From contig DCWO01000086.1 of assembly GCA_002328865.1 (NCBI GenBank), positions 1 to 20,201 on the forward strand: DNA of 20,201 bases, written 5' to 3'. Both the position numbers and the translations under genes were made by a program. The notes below the pieces were generated by a model. The model had not been told where the DNA came from and did no database searches. It was given only the letters and a program-made list of their open reading frames with translations. Below, one piece after another: positions 7,531-14,919 of the stretch (within the stretch, counting starts at the first letter, position 1; the number at the start of each line of letters is the position of its first letter). The stretch is from Dehalococcoidia bacterium UBA2160 (GTDB taxonomy: Bacteria > Chloroflexota > Dehalococcoidia > Lucifugimonadales > UBA1123).

Positions 7531-7839
7531 TTAGCGCTGATCGAACGCGCCCCGAGCGATGGCGGCCGCCTCGTCTTCGGTCAACTCCACCGGAGCCCCG
7601 AGGGGTTGGTTCGCCTGCATCGCAATGTACTCGTCGTCCCACACCGAAGGCTCGCGGCTCTCGTCAGGCGCCGGTTTAGGCGGCTCTCCCCCACCCAGCG
7701 CCATCTCGAGCGCCCGTTCAAGGAACTCCCTGAGCGGGACGCGCATCTCGGCGGCCTTGGCTTTGGCTGCCAGGTATAGGTCTTCGCGGACTGCCGCGTA
7801 GATCTGTCTGGTTGGTCCTTCCTGGCGTGGTCTGGGCAT
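7531..7839 (-). CDS. Ribbon-helix-helix-like protein, probable VapB-type antitoxin
   Basis: The 102-residue protein begins with a predicted strand (RQIYAAV, 11-17) followed by two helices (about 19-31 and 36-49), the ribbon-helix-helix pattern of dimeric DNA-binding antitoxins. An acidic C-terminal half (51-102, rich in Glu, Asp, Pro, Ala) could wrap the partner protein. The reading frame can be extended 10 codons upstream to an ATG at 7869, but that stretch lies inside the promoter. The -10 sits only 9 bases before the ATG at 7839, so 7839 is chosen as an almost leaderless start. No Shine-Dalgarno sequence precedes it. It is followed 84 bases later by the PIN gene. Autoregulation through the inverted repeat in its promoter is inferred. 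It could also be a stand-alone regulator. Confidence 0.65.
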   Translation of the reverse strand: MPRPRQEGPTRQIYAAVREDLYLAAKAKAAEMRVPLREFLERALEMALGGGEPPKPAPDESREPSVWDDEYIAMQANQPLGAPVELTEDEAAAIARGAFDQR

Positions 7840-7848
7840 GACACAGCT

Positions 7849-7877
7849 ACAGTAATTCAATATCAACATATTGTCAA
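7849..7877 (-). promoter_or_regulatory. Promoter of the RHH-PIN pair
   Basis: A perfect minus-strand -35 TTGACA (7877-7872), a 17-base spacer and a -10 TACTGT (7854-7849) are present. The ATG at 7839 begins 9 bases after the -10, which predicts a 5' leader of only a few bases. Confidence 0.65.
7858..7873. promoter_or_regulatory. Inverted-repeat operator inside the RHH-PIN promoter
   Basis: CAATAT-CAAC-ATATTG is a perfect 6-bp inverted repeat with a 4-base centre. It lies almost wholly in the spacer between -35 and -10, where a bound antitoxin dimer would block RNA polymerase. TCAAC also recurs at 7863 and 7874, 11 bp (one helical turn) apart. Confidence 0.55.
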
Positions 7878-8137
7878 CTATGATTGCTCGAATCTGTTGG
7901 ACGGCGCATATTCAAGACTAAGAAGTGCCTGAGATGGTCATTCGCAGGCATATTTCTTAATAGCATCAATTTTGAGCATAAGGCGATTGCGGCTCGTTTT
8001 GATGATATTATCATTGTGGCAGGACAGGCTTTGTGTGCTTCTTGTCCGCACATCGCAAGTGTCGAATTCCGCGTTTGGCGTGAACGGGCTAGGCGGCGGG
8101 GCCCAGACCCGCGCCACGCACGAACCTGAACGCCCTA
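7878..8137. other. AT-richer intergenic stretch between divergent genes
   Basis: No supported gene lies between the RHH gene and glycerate kinase. The first 150 bases are clearly AT-richer than the surroundings. They include a perfect 13-bp palindrome (ATGATATTATCAT, 8002-8014). A plus-strand open frame of 81 codons (7884-8129) has no recognisable protein and no ribosome site. Confidence 0.4.
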
Positions 8138-8148
8138 TGGTATATACT
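8138..8148 (+). promoter_or_regulatory. Extended -10 promoter of glycerate kinase
   Basis: TGGTATATACT contains an extended -10 (TG-G-TATATA, 8138-8146) or TATACT at 8143-8148. The ATG at 8159 follows 10-12 bases later, so the message is nearly leaderless. No Shine-Dalgarno sequence and no clear -35 are visible. Confidence 0.5.
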
Positions 8149-8158
8149 GTTGCGCGTC

Positions 8159-9310
8159 ATGAAAATCGTCATTGCGCCGCAGACATTCAAGGGAAGCATA
8201 TCCGCGCTCGACGTCGCCAACGCGATGCGCGACGGCGTGTCGCGTGTCGTCGAAGAAGCCGAGATTGTGCTAGTTCCAGTGGCTGACGGAGGCGACGGCA
8301 CGCTCGAAACCCTGGTAGACGGCTCTGGCGGCGAAATCAGAACAGTCCAAGTGACCGGACCGCTGGGCGAGGCGCGAAATGCCAGTTGGGGCGCGCTGGG
8401 CGACGGCAGCACCGCCATCATCGAAATGGCGCGCACCTCCGGGTTGGCGCTGGTCCCCCCTACCCAACTCAATCCGTTGATCACAACCACCTACGGACTA
8501 GGTGAAGCGATAACGGCCGCCTTCGACGACGGGTACCGCCGCTTCATCATTGGGATTGGCGGCAGCGCCACCAACGACGCGGGCGCGGGCATGGCCCAAG
8601 CCCTCGGCGTTCGACTCTTGGACCAAAACGGCGTTAGCCTGCCCTCCGGAGGAAGCGCGCTCGCTCGTTTGAGCCGCATCGACTTGACAGACCTCGACAC
8701 CCGAGCTCGCGAATCGACGTTCCTCGTGGCCTGCGACGTCAACAACCCGCTCACCGGTCCTGAGGGGGCTTCGGCAATCTACGGTCCGCAAAAAGGCGCG
8801 ACTCCGGACATGATCGAAGAACTGGACGCCGCGCTGACGAACTTCGCCGAGGTCGTCAAACGGGACATCGGGGTCGAGATCAACGACCTGGCGGGCTCAG
8901 GCGCCGCCGGAGGACTGGGCGGAGGCTTCGTAGCGTTCCTTGGCGCTTCCCTCCGCGCCGGGGTCGACATCGTGCTCGACACCGTGGATCTCGACAGTCA
9001 CCTGAAGGGCGCGGACCTGGTGCTCACCGGCGAAGGCAGCCTCGACAGCCAGACGATCTACAGGAAAGCGCCGATCGGTGTCGCCGAACGGGCCGCGGCT
9101 CGCGACATACCCGTGGTGGCCATTAACGGTTCGTTGGGCGACGAGTATGAGATCGTGCACCAGCATGGAATCCACGCCGCAACGGCGATTCCTTCGGGAC
9201 CGATGTCCCTCGAAGAAGCATCCGAGCGGGCCGCGGACCTGATCTCCGACTGCACTCAGGAGACGATGCGAATGCTCATGGTGGGCGCCAGGGTTTTCGG
9301 CAAGAACTGA
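8159..9310 (+). CDS. garK: Glycerate 2-kinase (GarK/GlxK family)
   Basis: ATP-dependent glycerate kinase of 383 residues, the normal size for the GarK/GlxK family, which phosphorylates D-glycerate to 2-phosphoglycerate and feeds photorespiratory-type, glyoxylate or sugar-acid breakdown into glycolysis. Family motifs are all present. They are PQTFKGS at 7-13, ADGGDGT at 42-48, the glycine-rich GIGGSATNDAGAGMAQALG at 132-150, CDVNNPLTGPEGA at 192-204, GSGAAGGLGGG at 246-256 and ADLVLTGEGSLDSQT at 285-299. The ATG at 8159 is preferred over an in-frame TTG three codons upstream because it begins the conserved MKIVIAP strand and fits the promoter spacing. The gene stands alone and converges with the following kinase. 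An enolase-superfamily dehydratase at 17981 could belong to related sugar-acid metabolism, but the two genes are not linked in an operon. Confidence 0.95.
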   Translation: MKIVIAPQTFKGSISALDVANAMRDGVSRVVEEAEIVLVPVADGGDGTLETLVDGSGGEIRTVQVTGPLGEARNASWGALGDGSTAIIEMARTSGLALVPPTQLNPLITTTYGLGEAITAAFDDGYRRFIIGIGGSATNDAGAGMAQALGVRLLDQNGVSLPSGGSALARLSRIDLTDLDTRARESTFLVACDVNNPLTGPEGASAIYGPQKGATPDMIEELDAALTNFAEVVKRDIGVEINDLAGSGAAGGLGGGFVAFLGASLRAGVDIVLDTVDLDSHLKGADLVLTGEGSLDSQTIYRKAPIGVAERAAARDIPVVAINGSLGDEYEIVHQHGIHAATAIPSGPMSLEEASERAADLISDCTQETMRMLMVGARVFGKN

Positions 9311-9350
9311 CGATGGCGCCTCAACCGGACACTGCGCATGTCAGCATTCC

Positions 9351-9369
9351 AGTTGTTACGGTAACAACT
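9351..9369. terminator. Perfect 19-bp palindrome between convergent genes
   Basis: AGTTGTTAC-G-GTAACAACT is perfectly self-complementary around one base. It lies 41 bases after the glycerate kinase stop and 7 bases before the stop of the convergent kinase gene. A hairpin of 7-8 bp can form on either strand. There is no T-run on either side, so it may be a bidirectional end-of-transcript structure or a protein-binding site. Confidence 0.4.
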
Positions 9370-9376
9370 CCGCGCA

Positions 9377-10456
9377 CTACCAATCGGCTAGCGCGTCGAG
9401 CCTGGACAACATAGTCTGGACGACATCTTTCACTTGGGGCAGATCAGGGTCGATTCTCGAACCTGTCGGGATCATCCGAATCAGCGGAGTCAGCAGGTCG
9501 CGCCGGTAATCGGTGTGCAATTCCTCGGTGGTGAAGTCGACGACTCCGTCCGTCTTGAGCCGGTCCATGTAGCTCCGGAGCAGTTCCCGCTCAGCCGAGC
9601 GCCTGTCATCTGGGTCCAGACTGAATTCTACGAAGTATGCAAGGTCCCATGCGCCGGGTTGAATCGTCGCCCGTTGCCAATCGATCAACGCCAGATCGCG
9701 ATTCGGATTTTCGTCAGAGAAGAACATGTTCTCGGGCCGAGTGTCGCCGTGCGTGAGCGTCACGGGCGAGCCCGCGGGAACGGTCAGGACATCCACGATT
9801 GAAGTCTTCAGCCGCTCGGCTATCTCGAATATCTCGGTCGAAAAATAGCCTCCCCACTTGTCGCTGAACTCGTCCCAGGTGGCCTCGTACAACTCCTGGG
9901 CAGGCGCCCACGCCTCACGAGTTCGGCCATCCACGGCCCACGAGAGGCGATCAAGCTGGGACGCGTTCCAGCGTTTCGCGTGCAAGCCGGCGAGGGTGCG
10001 AAATACGGTTGCCGCGTCGTTCAGCGGCATGTGTCGAATCATAGATGCCGACCGCCCGTTCGACAGGTCTTCGATCAAGAATGCGTAGTCATCGCCGTTG
10101 GGATCGGAACCGACAAAGTAGCAACGGGGATGGACGGTAGAGTCGTCGCCGGGGAAGGTCGAGTAGTAGCCCGCTTCCGTTGTGAACGCTGACGACTGCG
10201 CCGACCTCTGCACCGGGTCGGCGTCAGGCAGCTTCGCTATCAGCGTCGAGGGCAGATCGTCGGTCGGGGCGTCGTATTGGGGCGTGAGGCGGGCGATGAC
10301 GCCCATGAAACCGTCCATGAGCCCAATGCGTTCGATCTCAACGCTCGTCACGAGCGCGCCGGTCAGCACTCCGCCTGTCGCCAGCGCCGACGTCAACCAC
10401 TCGGGAGTAATGTCGTCAATCGTTCGGGGCAGGGGCGGATCAGCGATCGGTTCCAT
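9377..10456 (-). CDS. Phosphotransferase-family small-molecule kinase (APH/EcKL fold)
   Basis: Protein of 359 residues with the kinase-like fold of aminoglycoside phosphotransferases and ecdysteroid/choline-type kinases. Key sites are the putative ATP-anchoring Lys75 in LIAKLPD, a hinge-like FLIEDL near residue 126, the catalytic loop HGDTRPEN at 236-243 (Asp238 base, Asn243 metal) and the metal-binding IDWQ at 258-261. The substrate cannot be read from the sequence. Chromosomal members often act on small hydroxyl compounds or are orphan kinases, so I do not infer antibiotic resistance. The open frame extends to a GTG at 10468, but GGAG ends six bases before the ATG at 10456, so that start is used. 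It converges with glycerate kinase and is monocistronic. Confidence 0.85.
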   Translation of the reverse strand: MEPIADPPLPRTIDDITPEWLTSALATGGVLTGALVTSVEIERIGLMDGFMGVIARLTPQYDAPTDDLPSTLIAKLPDADPVQRSAQSSAFTTEAGYYSTFPGDDSTVHPRCYFVGSDPNGDDYAFLIEDLSNGRSASMIRHMPLNDAATVFRTLAGLHAKRWNASQLDRLSWAVDGRTREAWAPAQELYEATWDEFSDKWGGYFSTEIFEIAERLKTSIVDVLTVPAGSPVTLTHGDTRPENMFFSDENPNRDLALIDWQRATIQPGAWDLAYFVEFSLDPDDRRSAERELLRSYMDRLKTDGVVDFTTEELHTDYRRDLLTPLIRMIPTGSRIDPDLPQVKDVVQTMLSRLDALADW

Positions 10457-10760
10457 CCGGCACTCCACTTTTCACATTCGGTCGCGCTGCCCGTGATTGA
10501 GACTCCGGGCTGGGCGAATCTCTGTCGGACAAACGCAGACAGCCGTCCAATCGTCTGATTCGGGGTTTCTCAATTCGGTCTGTTTCAAGAATCGAGGACA
10601 GACCCATCGATCTTACGACTGTACTCATGCGCACACATTACTCCGCTGATCCCGACTGTGTCGTGAGGGATCAGTGCCCCGGCGACTGACCTCCGACTGC
10701 TCGCAGGAGTCGATGCAGACGTTTGTGAGGGTGCAAGGGTGTCGGAACGAGCCGATATCG
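10457..10760. other. Intergenic gap with one hairpin
   Basis: About 300 bases with no supported gene separate two minus-strand genes. The only structure seen is an inverted repeat: CTGATCCC at 10646-10653 and GGGATCAG at 10667-10674, extended by one wobble and one G-C pair. It may terminate the upstream flavoprotein gene, but it lacks a T-run. Confidence 0.4.
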
Positions 10761-11414
10761 CTAGCCGAGGTTGAACCGCCGTACGTGGTCGGGGACGTCG
10801 ATGCCGGGCAGGTTCCTTTCGTCAGGGGCGAATTCACCCGCCGTCTGAGCCACGGGAATGACCCCGGCCCAGATTGGGAGTTCGTAGTCTTCATCGTCAT
10901 CGATTGGGCCGCCGGTGCGAAGCTTTACCGACGCCTCGTCGATGGGCATGGAGAGGACGGTGGTCGCCTTGATTTCTTGGTCATTCATCGGGCGAAGAGT
11001 CTCCCATCTGCCTGGGGTCAGCACGTCGACGAATTGCTGAAGCGCCGCCAACTTCTCATCGCCTTCCAACTGAACCGCCCGCCCAAAGACGGTGACTGAG
11101 CGGAAATTCGCCGAGCTATGATACGCCGACCTGGCAAGGACCAAACCGTCGAACAGCATGACGTTGAGCGCCACATTCGCGCCGGCGGCGTTCCGGAGAA
11201 ATCTGCTGGCGGACGAGCCGTGCCAGTAGATGTCGTCACCTTGCCGCCACTGAAACGTAGGCGTGATGTAGGGGTCGCCGTCGATCACATACGAGACGTG
11301 GCACATGGGCGTGCTGTCGATGATCTCGTATGCCAGCTTTCGGTCGTACGACGCTCGTTCGGGCGCCCTTATCAGCCGAGTCTTGTCTGTGACGCGTAAA
11401 TCATTGTTGGTCAA
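10761..11414 (-). CDS. Pyridoxamine 5'-phosphate oxidase-fold, FMN-binding protein
   Basis: A 217-residue protein of the split-barrel flavin-binding family (PNPOx-related, nitroimidazole-resistance NimA-like subgroup). Recognition rests on the early strand pattern CHVSYVIDGDPYITPTFQWRQGDDIYWHGSSASRFLRNA (spanning about residues 38-76), which is the characteristic family core, and on SVTVFGRAVQLEGDEKLAALQQFVDVL further on. The C-terminal part (WAGVIPVA) is also family-typical. Members bind FMN, F420 or haem and reduce small molecules or act as stress proteins, so the actual substrate is unknown. The lut operon lies immediately upstream on the same strand, 88 bases away, with a possible hairpin in the gap. 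No clear ribosome site precedes the ATG at 11414, but the next in-frame Met would cut into the conserved core. Confidence 0.85.
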   Translation of the reverse strand: MTNNDLRVTDKTRLIRAPERASYDRKLAYEIIDSTPMCHVSYVIDGDPYITPTFQWRQGDDIYWHGSSASRFLRNAAGANVALNVMLFDGLVLARSAYHSSANFRSVTVFGRAVQLEGDEKLAALQQFVDVLTPGRWETLRPMNDQEIKATTVLSMPIDEASVKLRTGGPIDDDEDYELPIWAGVIPVAQTAGEFAPDERNLPGIDVPDHVRRFNLG

Positions 11415-11460
11415 CGTACATGCTCACTATCTCTACGGTGTTCGTAATTGTCGATATCGG

Positions 11461-11488
11461 GCCACGTAAGCCTCTACTCCAGCGTGGC
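11461..11488 (-). terminator. Possible hairpin after the lut operon
   Basis: GCCACG at 11461-11466 and CGTGGC at 11483-11488 form a perfect 6-bp inverted repeat with a 16-base loop, 14 bases past the lutC stop. It has no T-run and a long loop, so support is weak. Confidence 0.25.
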
Positions 11489-11502
11489 TCTCTTCAGCTT
11501 CT

Positions 11503-12252
11503 CTACCCGATCAGCACCATGTGCACCTGCCCCGGACCGTGCACGCCGGTGACCAGCGTGTACTCGATGTCGGCTGAGCGGCTGGGGCCGGAGATTAGGC
11601 TCAGGTAGCTGCCCAACTCACCGTCCAGATGGTCTCGACGTTGTAAGGCGAATAGCTCGTCCAGGCTCGGCAGCACCTCGCCTCGCTGGACGAAGGCGAT
11701 GTGCACCGGCGGCAGCAACGACACCAGCCTGCTGACTCCGGCGCGAGGCAGCAACACGCAGGTGCCCGTCTCCGCGATAGCGTAGTCGACGCCAGTGACC
11801 CCGATGTCCGACCGAGCGGCCAGATCTCGCAACCGCTCCCTTGACGCCTGCCTTGCTCTCGTGGACGTAGCTGAGATTGTCATCGGCTCGACCGAAACTC
11901 CGAGCTCCGTGAACCACGAGTCGACCGTGCCGTCCGTGAGCACCGGGTGCGACGACCTGACCGCCTGGCGGGCCTCGACATCTCGGGCGACCTGCATCAC
12001 ATACCCTCGAGCGTCGGCCACGGATCTGAACCGAGCGACGTTCCACCCTGATCGCTCGGCGGTGTTCGCCAGCTTGATCATGAGCCCTTCGGCATCGTAC
12101 TCCATGCGATCCAGTATGGCGCGAGCGCGGTCGTGAACGGTGTGACTCGCCGGAGTCAGACTGGCGTCAGGCGGCCGAGGCGACGCGGTGTCATCGGCTC
12201 CCCTGCCAAGCGCCTGCCGGAGATTGGCGAAGAATGCGTCGCGTTCGGTCAT
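11503..12252 (-). CDS. lutC: L-lactate utilization protein LutC (LUD domain)
   Basis: LutC is the LUD-domain partner of LutA and LutB in the NAD-independent oxidation of L-lactate to pyruvate. The 249-residue protein carries the LUD features GVTGVDYAIAETGTCVL in its central part and the C-terminal block GPSRSADIEYTLVTGVHGPG. The same ITGxNxxVAETGT-type core also occurs in LutB. The start ATG overlaps the lutB stop in an ATGA arrangement (12252-12249), which implies translational coupling and excludes the much longer open frame upstream. It is the last gene of the minus-strand lutABC operon. LutC-like proteins are the most variable member, and the exact biochemical role of the subunit is not settled in the family. 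Confidence 0.92.
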   Translation of the reverse strand: MTERDAFFANLRQALGRGADDTASPRPPDASLTPASHTVHDRARAILDRMEYDAEGLMIKLANTAERSGWNVARFRSVADARGYVMQVARDVEARQAVRSSHPVLTDGTVDSWFTELGVSVEPMTISATSTRARQASRERLRDLAARSDIGVTGVDYAIAETGTCVLLPRAGVSRLVSLLPPVHIAFVQRGEVLPSLDELFALQRRDHLDGELGSYLSLISGPSRSADIEYTLVTGVHGPGQVHMVLIG

Positions 12253-13673
12253 CCCCGCCTCCGTTTCCGCCATCTGGTTCGGAACGGCTTGGAGGCCAAC
12301 GCCGGAAAGCTGCGAGCCCGGGTCCATCCTGACAGGGGCGGCGGCAGCCGGTTGATCCGTCCTCGGCGGGCGATTGGGAGCTGCGCAAACCGTCCGAACG
12401 CATTCGCCAGCCTCATCATCAGACCGGACGACACGCTGGCCCGCCACCCTTTCATCGCAGCCGCTTCGACGGTTGACCTGCTTTTGTGCTCCGGATAGGT
12501 CTCGCCTTGGGTCAGCTCCTTGCGCATGTATAGGAGCATTCTGGGCAGGTCGATGTTGACGGGACAGGCTTCGCGACACGCGCCGCAGAGCGTGGACGCG
12601 AACGGCAGGTCTTTCGCGTCGGACAGGTTTGTGAGCATCGGCGACACAACAGCGCCGATCGGACCGGGGTAAACCCATCCGTAGGCGTGGCCGCCGACCT
12701 TTTTGTAGACCGGGCAGGCGTTCAGGCACGCGCCGCATCGGAGACAATACAGCGCCTCGCGGAGCTCCGGATCGGCAAGCAGCCGCGACCGGCCGTTGTC
12801 GACGATGACCAGATGGAACTCCTCGGGGCCGTCCTCGTCAGCGGCTTTCCTTGGACCCGTGACCGTGGTGACGTAGCTGGAGATCATCTGCCCCGTCGCC
12901 GACCGGATGAGCAACCTCAAGAACGTCCCGAGGTCTTCCATGGACGGGACGATCCGCTCCATGCCCGCGATAGCAACGTGGACCTTGGGCATGGATGTGC
13001 ACATCCTGCCATTGCCTTCGTTGGTCACGAGCGCGACCGTGCCAGTTTCTGCCACCATGAAGTTTGCGCCGGTGATCCCCATCCCGGCGGCGAGGAACTT
13101 CTGCCGCAACTGCGCCCGCGCCTCGCGGGTCAGGTCGCCGATGTCCTCGTAGAGCGGAACGTTGAGCTTGTCTCGAAACAGCTCTGACACATCCTCTTTG
13201 GACTTGTGGATCGCCGGAGCGATGATGTGGAACGGGGTCTCGCCGGCGAGTTGCACGATGAACTCGCCGAGGTCGGTCTCGACGGGCTCGACGCCGCTTT
13301 CCTCCAGGCGGCTGTTGAGCGCCATCTCCTCGGAGAGCATGGACTTGCTCTTGATGACCAATTCGACGCCCTTCTCGCGGGCGAGGTCGACCACGTAACT
13401 AGCCGCCGCAGCGGCGTCGCTTGCGAAGTAGACGTGGCCGCCGGTTTTCTTCACGTTGCTTTCCATCATCAGAAGGTAGCGGTCGAGGTTGTCCAGCGTG
13501 TGAGCTTTGATCGCTCTGGCTCGCTCGGAGGCGTCGTCCCACTGGGGAGTCTGCCGCCGGGCGTCGAGCCGAGCGTCGTGGAATCCGGTGAGCCCTGCGA
13601 GGTTGGCCTGGACGTTCTCGTTGGCCAATGCGGCGGCTGCGGCGTTGCGAAAGTTTTTGGTGTCAGGCTGCAA
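12249..13673 (-). CDS. lutB: Lactate utilization iron-sulfur protein LutB
   Basis: Large subunit of the LutABC lactate-oxidation complex, 474 residues. The N-terminal two-thirds is a LUD domain (about 60-300) with ITGANFMVAETGT at 200-212. A ferredoxin-like module follows with Cys310, 313, 316 and 320 (CLRCGACLNACP) and Cys363, 366 and 370 (CGACREACP), which ligate [4Fe-4S] clusters for electron transfer. The C terminus has the LutB-typical PPPLSGWT block and a basic tail. The start codon is TTG at 13673: an in-frame stop lies only five codons upstream, so no earlier start exists. GAAGG about nine bases before is an adequate ribosome site. It follows lutA by 18 bases and overlaps lutC by four. 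The complex is cytoplasmic or peripherally membrane-bound and probably passes electrons to quinone. Confidence 0.95.
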   Translation of the reverse strand: MQPDTKNFRNAAAAALANENVQANLAGLTGFHDARLDARRQTPQWDDASERARAIKAHTLDNLDRYLLMMESNVKKTGGHVYFASDAAAAASYVVDLAREKGVELVIKSKSMLSEEMALNSRLEESGVEPVETDLGEFIVQLAGETPFHIIAPAIHKSKEDVSELFRDKLNVPLYEDIGDLTREARAQLRQKFLAAGMGITGANFMVAETGTVALVTNEGNGRMCTSMPKVHVAIAGMERIVPSMEDLGTFLRLLIRSATGQMISSYVTTVTGPRKAADEDGPEEFHLVIVDNGRSRLLADPELREALYCLRCGACLNACPVYKKVGGHAYGWVYPGPIGAVVSPMLTNLSDAKDLPFASTLCGACREACPVNIDLPRMLLYMRKELTQGETYPEHKSRSTVEAAAMKGWRASVSSGLMMRLANAFGRFAQLPIARRGRINRLPPPLSGWTRARSFPALASKPFRTRWRKRRRG

Positions 13674-13691
13674 TAGCGCGAACCTTCAGCA

Positions 13692-14438
13692 TCAGGTCAG
13701 CTCGTCGATGAGTTGTGCCACGTGGGTGGCGCGGACCGGGACGCCCTGCCGCTCCATGCCGCCTCCGATATGCATGAGGCAACCCATGTCGCAGGCGACC
13801 ACCGAATCGGCGTTCGTGGCGCGAATGCCTTCGATTTTATCGTTTAGCATCGCGCCCGATATCTCGGGGTACTTCACGGCGAACGTGCCGCCGAAACCGC
13901 AGCAGACTTCCGAGCCGGGCATGTCGACCGTCTCGACGCCGGGCAACGAGGCCAGCAGCGCGCGGGGCTGGCTGTCGACGCCGAGTTCGCGTTTCAGATG
14001 GCACGATCCGTGGTACGTGACGCGCCTGGCGCCCGAGCTAGCGGCAGAGCTCGCCAGGCTGTTCACGCCGAGGACATCGACGATGAACTCCGTGAGCTCG
14101 AAGACGCGCGACGACATCGCCTGGGCGCGAGCGAGCAGTTCGGGGTCGTCCTGAAAGAGTTGAGCGTAGTAGACGCGGACCATGCTCGCGCACGAGCCAG
14201 ACGGCGCGACGACGTATCGGTCGCCTTCGAACGCGTCGAGGAATCGTTTTGCGAGCGGTTTCGCGTCGTTCCAGAATCCCGAATTGAACGCGGGTTGGCC
14301 GCAGCAGGTCTGTTTCGACGGAAAGTCCAGGTCGACGCCGAGCCGGTCGAGCACTCGAGCCGTCGACTCCCCCACCTCGGGGTAGAACTGATCGACGATG
14401 CAGGTCGCGAAGAGCGAAGCCCGGATTGCGTCAGTCAA
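13692..14438 (-). CDS. lutA: Lactate utilization protein LutA (CCG-domain iron-sulfur/heterodisulfide reductase-like)
   Basis: LutA, 248 residues, has two cysteine-rich CCG domains as in heterodisulfide reductase subunit B and glycolate oxidase GlcF. The first has Cys13 and Cys45-Cys46 (KQTCCGQPAFNSG), with Cys83 (SGSCASM). The second has Cys146 (HGSCHLKRELG) and Cys179-Cys180 (SEVCCGFGG). These bind a non-cubane or [4Fe-4S] cluster that takes part in electron transfer during L-lactate oxidation. Translation starts at TTG 14438: GGAG lies seven bases upstream and an in-frame TGA sits two codons before, so the start is certain. It is the first lut gene, 68 bases after a small membrane protein on the same strand. 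No dedicated LutR regulator or lactate permease is seen in the window. Confidence 0.95.
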   Translation of the reverse strand: MTDAIRASLFATCIVDQFYPEVGESTARVLDRLGVDLDFPSKQTCCGQPAFNSGFWNDAKPLAKRFLDAFEGDRYVVAPSGSCASMVRVYYAQLFQDDPELLARAQAMSSRVFELTEFIVDVLGVNSLASSAASSGARRVTYHGSCHLKRELGVDSQPRALLASLPGVETVDMPGSEVCCGFGGTFAVKYPEISGAMLNDKIEGIRATNADSVVACDMGCLMHIGGGMERQGVPVRATHVAQLIDELT

Positions 14439-14506
14439 TCGTCAACTCCAGCGGGGCGTGCATCGACACGAAGCAGTCTCGGCCGGCGCGCGTTTCTGCG
14501 GCGCGC

Positions 14507-14863
14507 TCAGAAGATCAGTCCTCTGACCACGAACCCGAGCAGCCAGGCGACCATGAAGACGCCGCCCGCGGCGAAGAGGTCGCCTTCGGACTTTGGCGCC
14601 AGGATTGGACGCGCGGGGGCCTCCTGATCTTCATCGTCGTCCGTCTGCTGGTCTTCCTGGACGTCGGCGGCTCCGGCGACAGCCAATTGGCCCCCGTCAA
14701 CCGACTCGATCGCGGGACCGTGCAGGTGCAGATAAACAATGAAGGCGCCCATGCCGATGGCCACCAGGATGACGGAGGCCGCGTTCGCGCCGAGAGCGAA
14801 GCCGATGGCGCCGCCGACCACTGCCCAGGTTATCCAGCTATCCAGCTTACTTAGATGTGACAC
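14507..14863 (-). CDS. Small membrane protein of unknown function, upstream of lutABC
   Basis: I do not recognise a family. The 118-residue protein has two closely spaced N-terminal hydrophobic helices (about residues 10-30 and 33-50). An acidic, Gln/Asp/Glu-rich soluble loop follows (about 63-85), and then one C-terminal helix (about 95-116) ending in VVRGLIF. The open frame extends to a TTG at 14902, but GAGG lies six bases before the GTG at 14863. A promoter (-10 at 14881-14886) also lies inside the extension, so the GTG start is used. It sits just upstream of lutA in the same orientation and could share its transcript. A link to lactate transport is possible from position only, and the protein is far too small for a LldP-type permease. 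Confidence 0.65.
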   Translation of the reverse strand: MSHLSKLDSWITWAVVGGAIGFALGANAASVILVAIGMGAFIVYLHLHGPAIESVDGGQLAVAGAADVQEDQQTDDDEDQEAPARPILAPKSEGDLFAAGGVFMVAWLLGFVVRGLIF

Positions 14864-14880
14864 GTCAAACCTCGCCTGGA

Positions 14881-14909
14881 AGGATACAACGCCTTCCGTC
14901 AACTTTCAA
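14881..14909 (-). promoter_or_regulatory. Promoter of the membrane protein and probably lutABC
   Basis: A minus-strand -35 TTGAAA (14909-14904), a 17-base spacer and a -10 TATCCT (14886-14881) give a transcript starting just ahead of GAGG and the GTG at 14863. Confidence 0.5.
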
Positions 14910-14919
14910 CGCGATCTAG

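Noticed and set aside
7884..8129. Possible transposase remnant or small gene in the AT-rich gap
   Set aside because: The translation contains a stretch faintly like the end of some insertion-sequence transposases, but there is no DDE motif, terminal inverted repeat or target duplication.
12253..12747. Upstream extension of lutC to a 414-residue protein
   Set aside because: The extension overlaps lutB out of frame, and the ATGA overlap at 12252-12249 gives a normal-length LutC.
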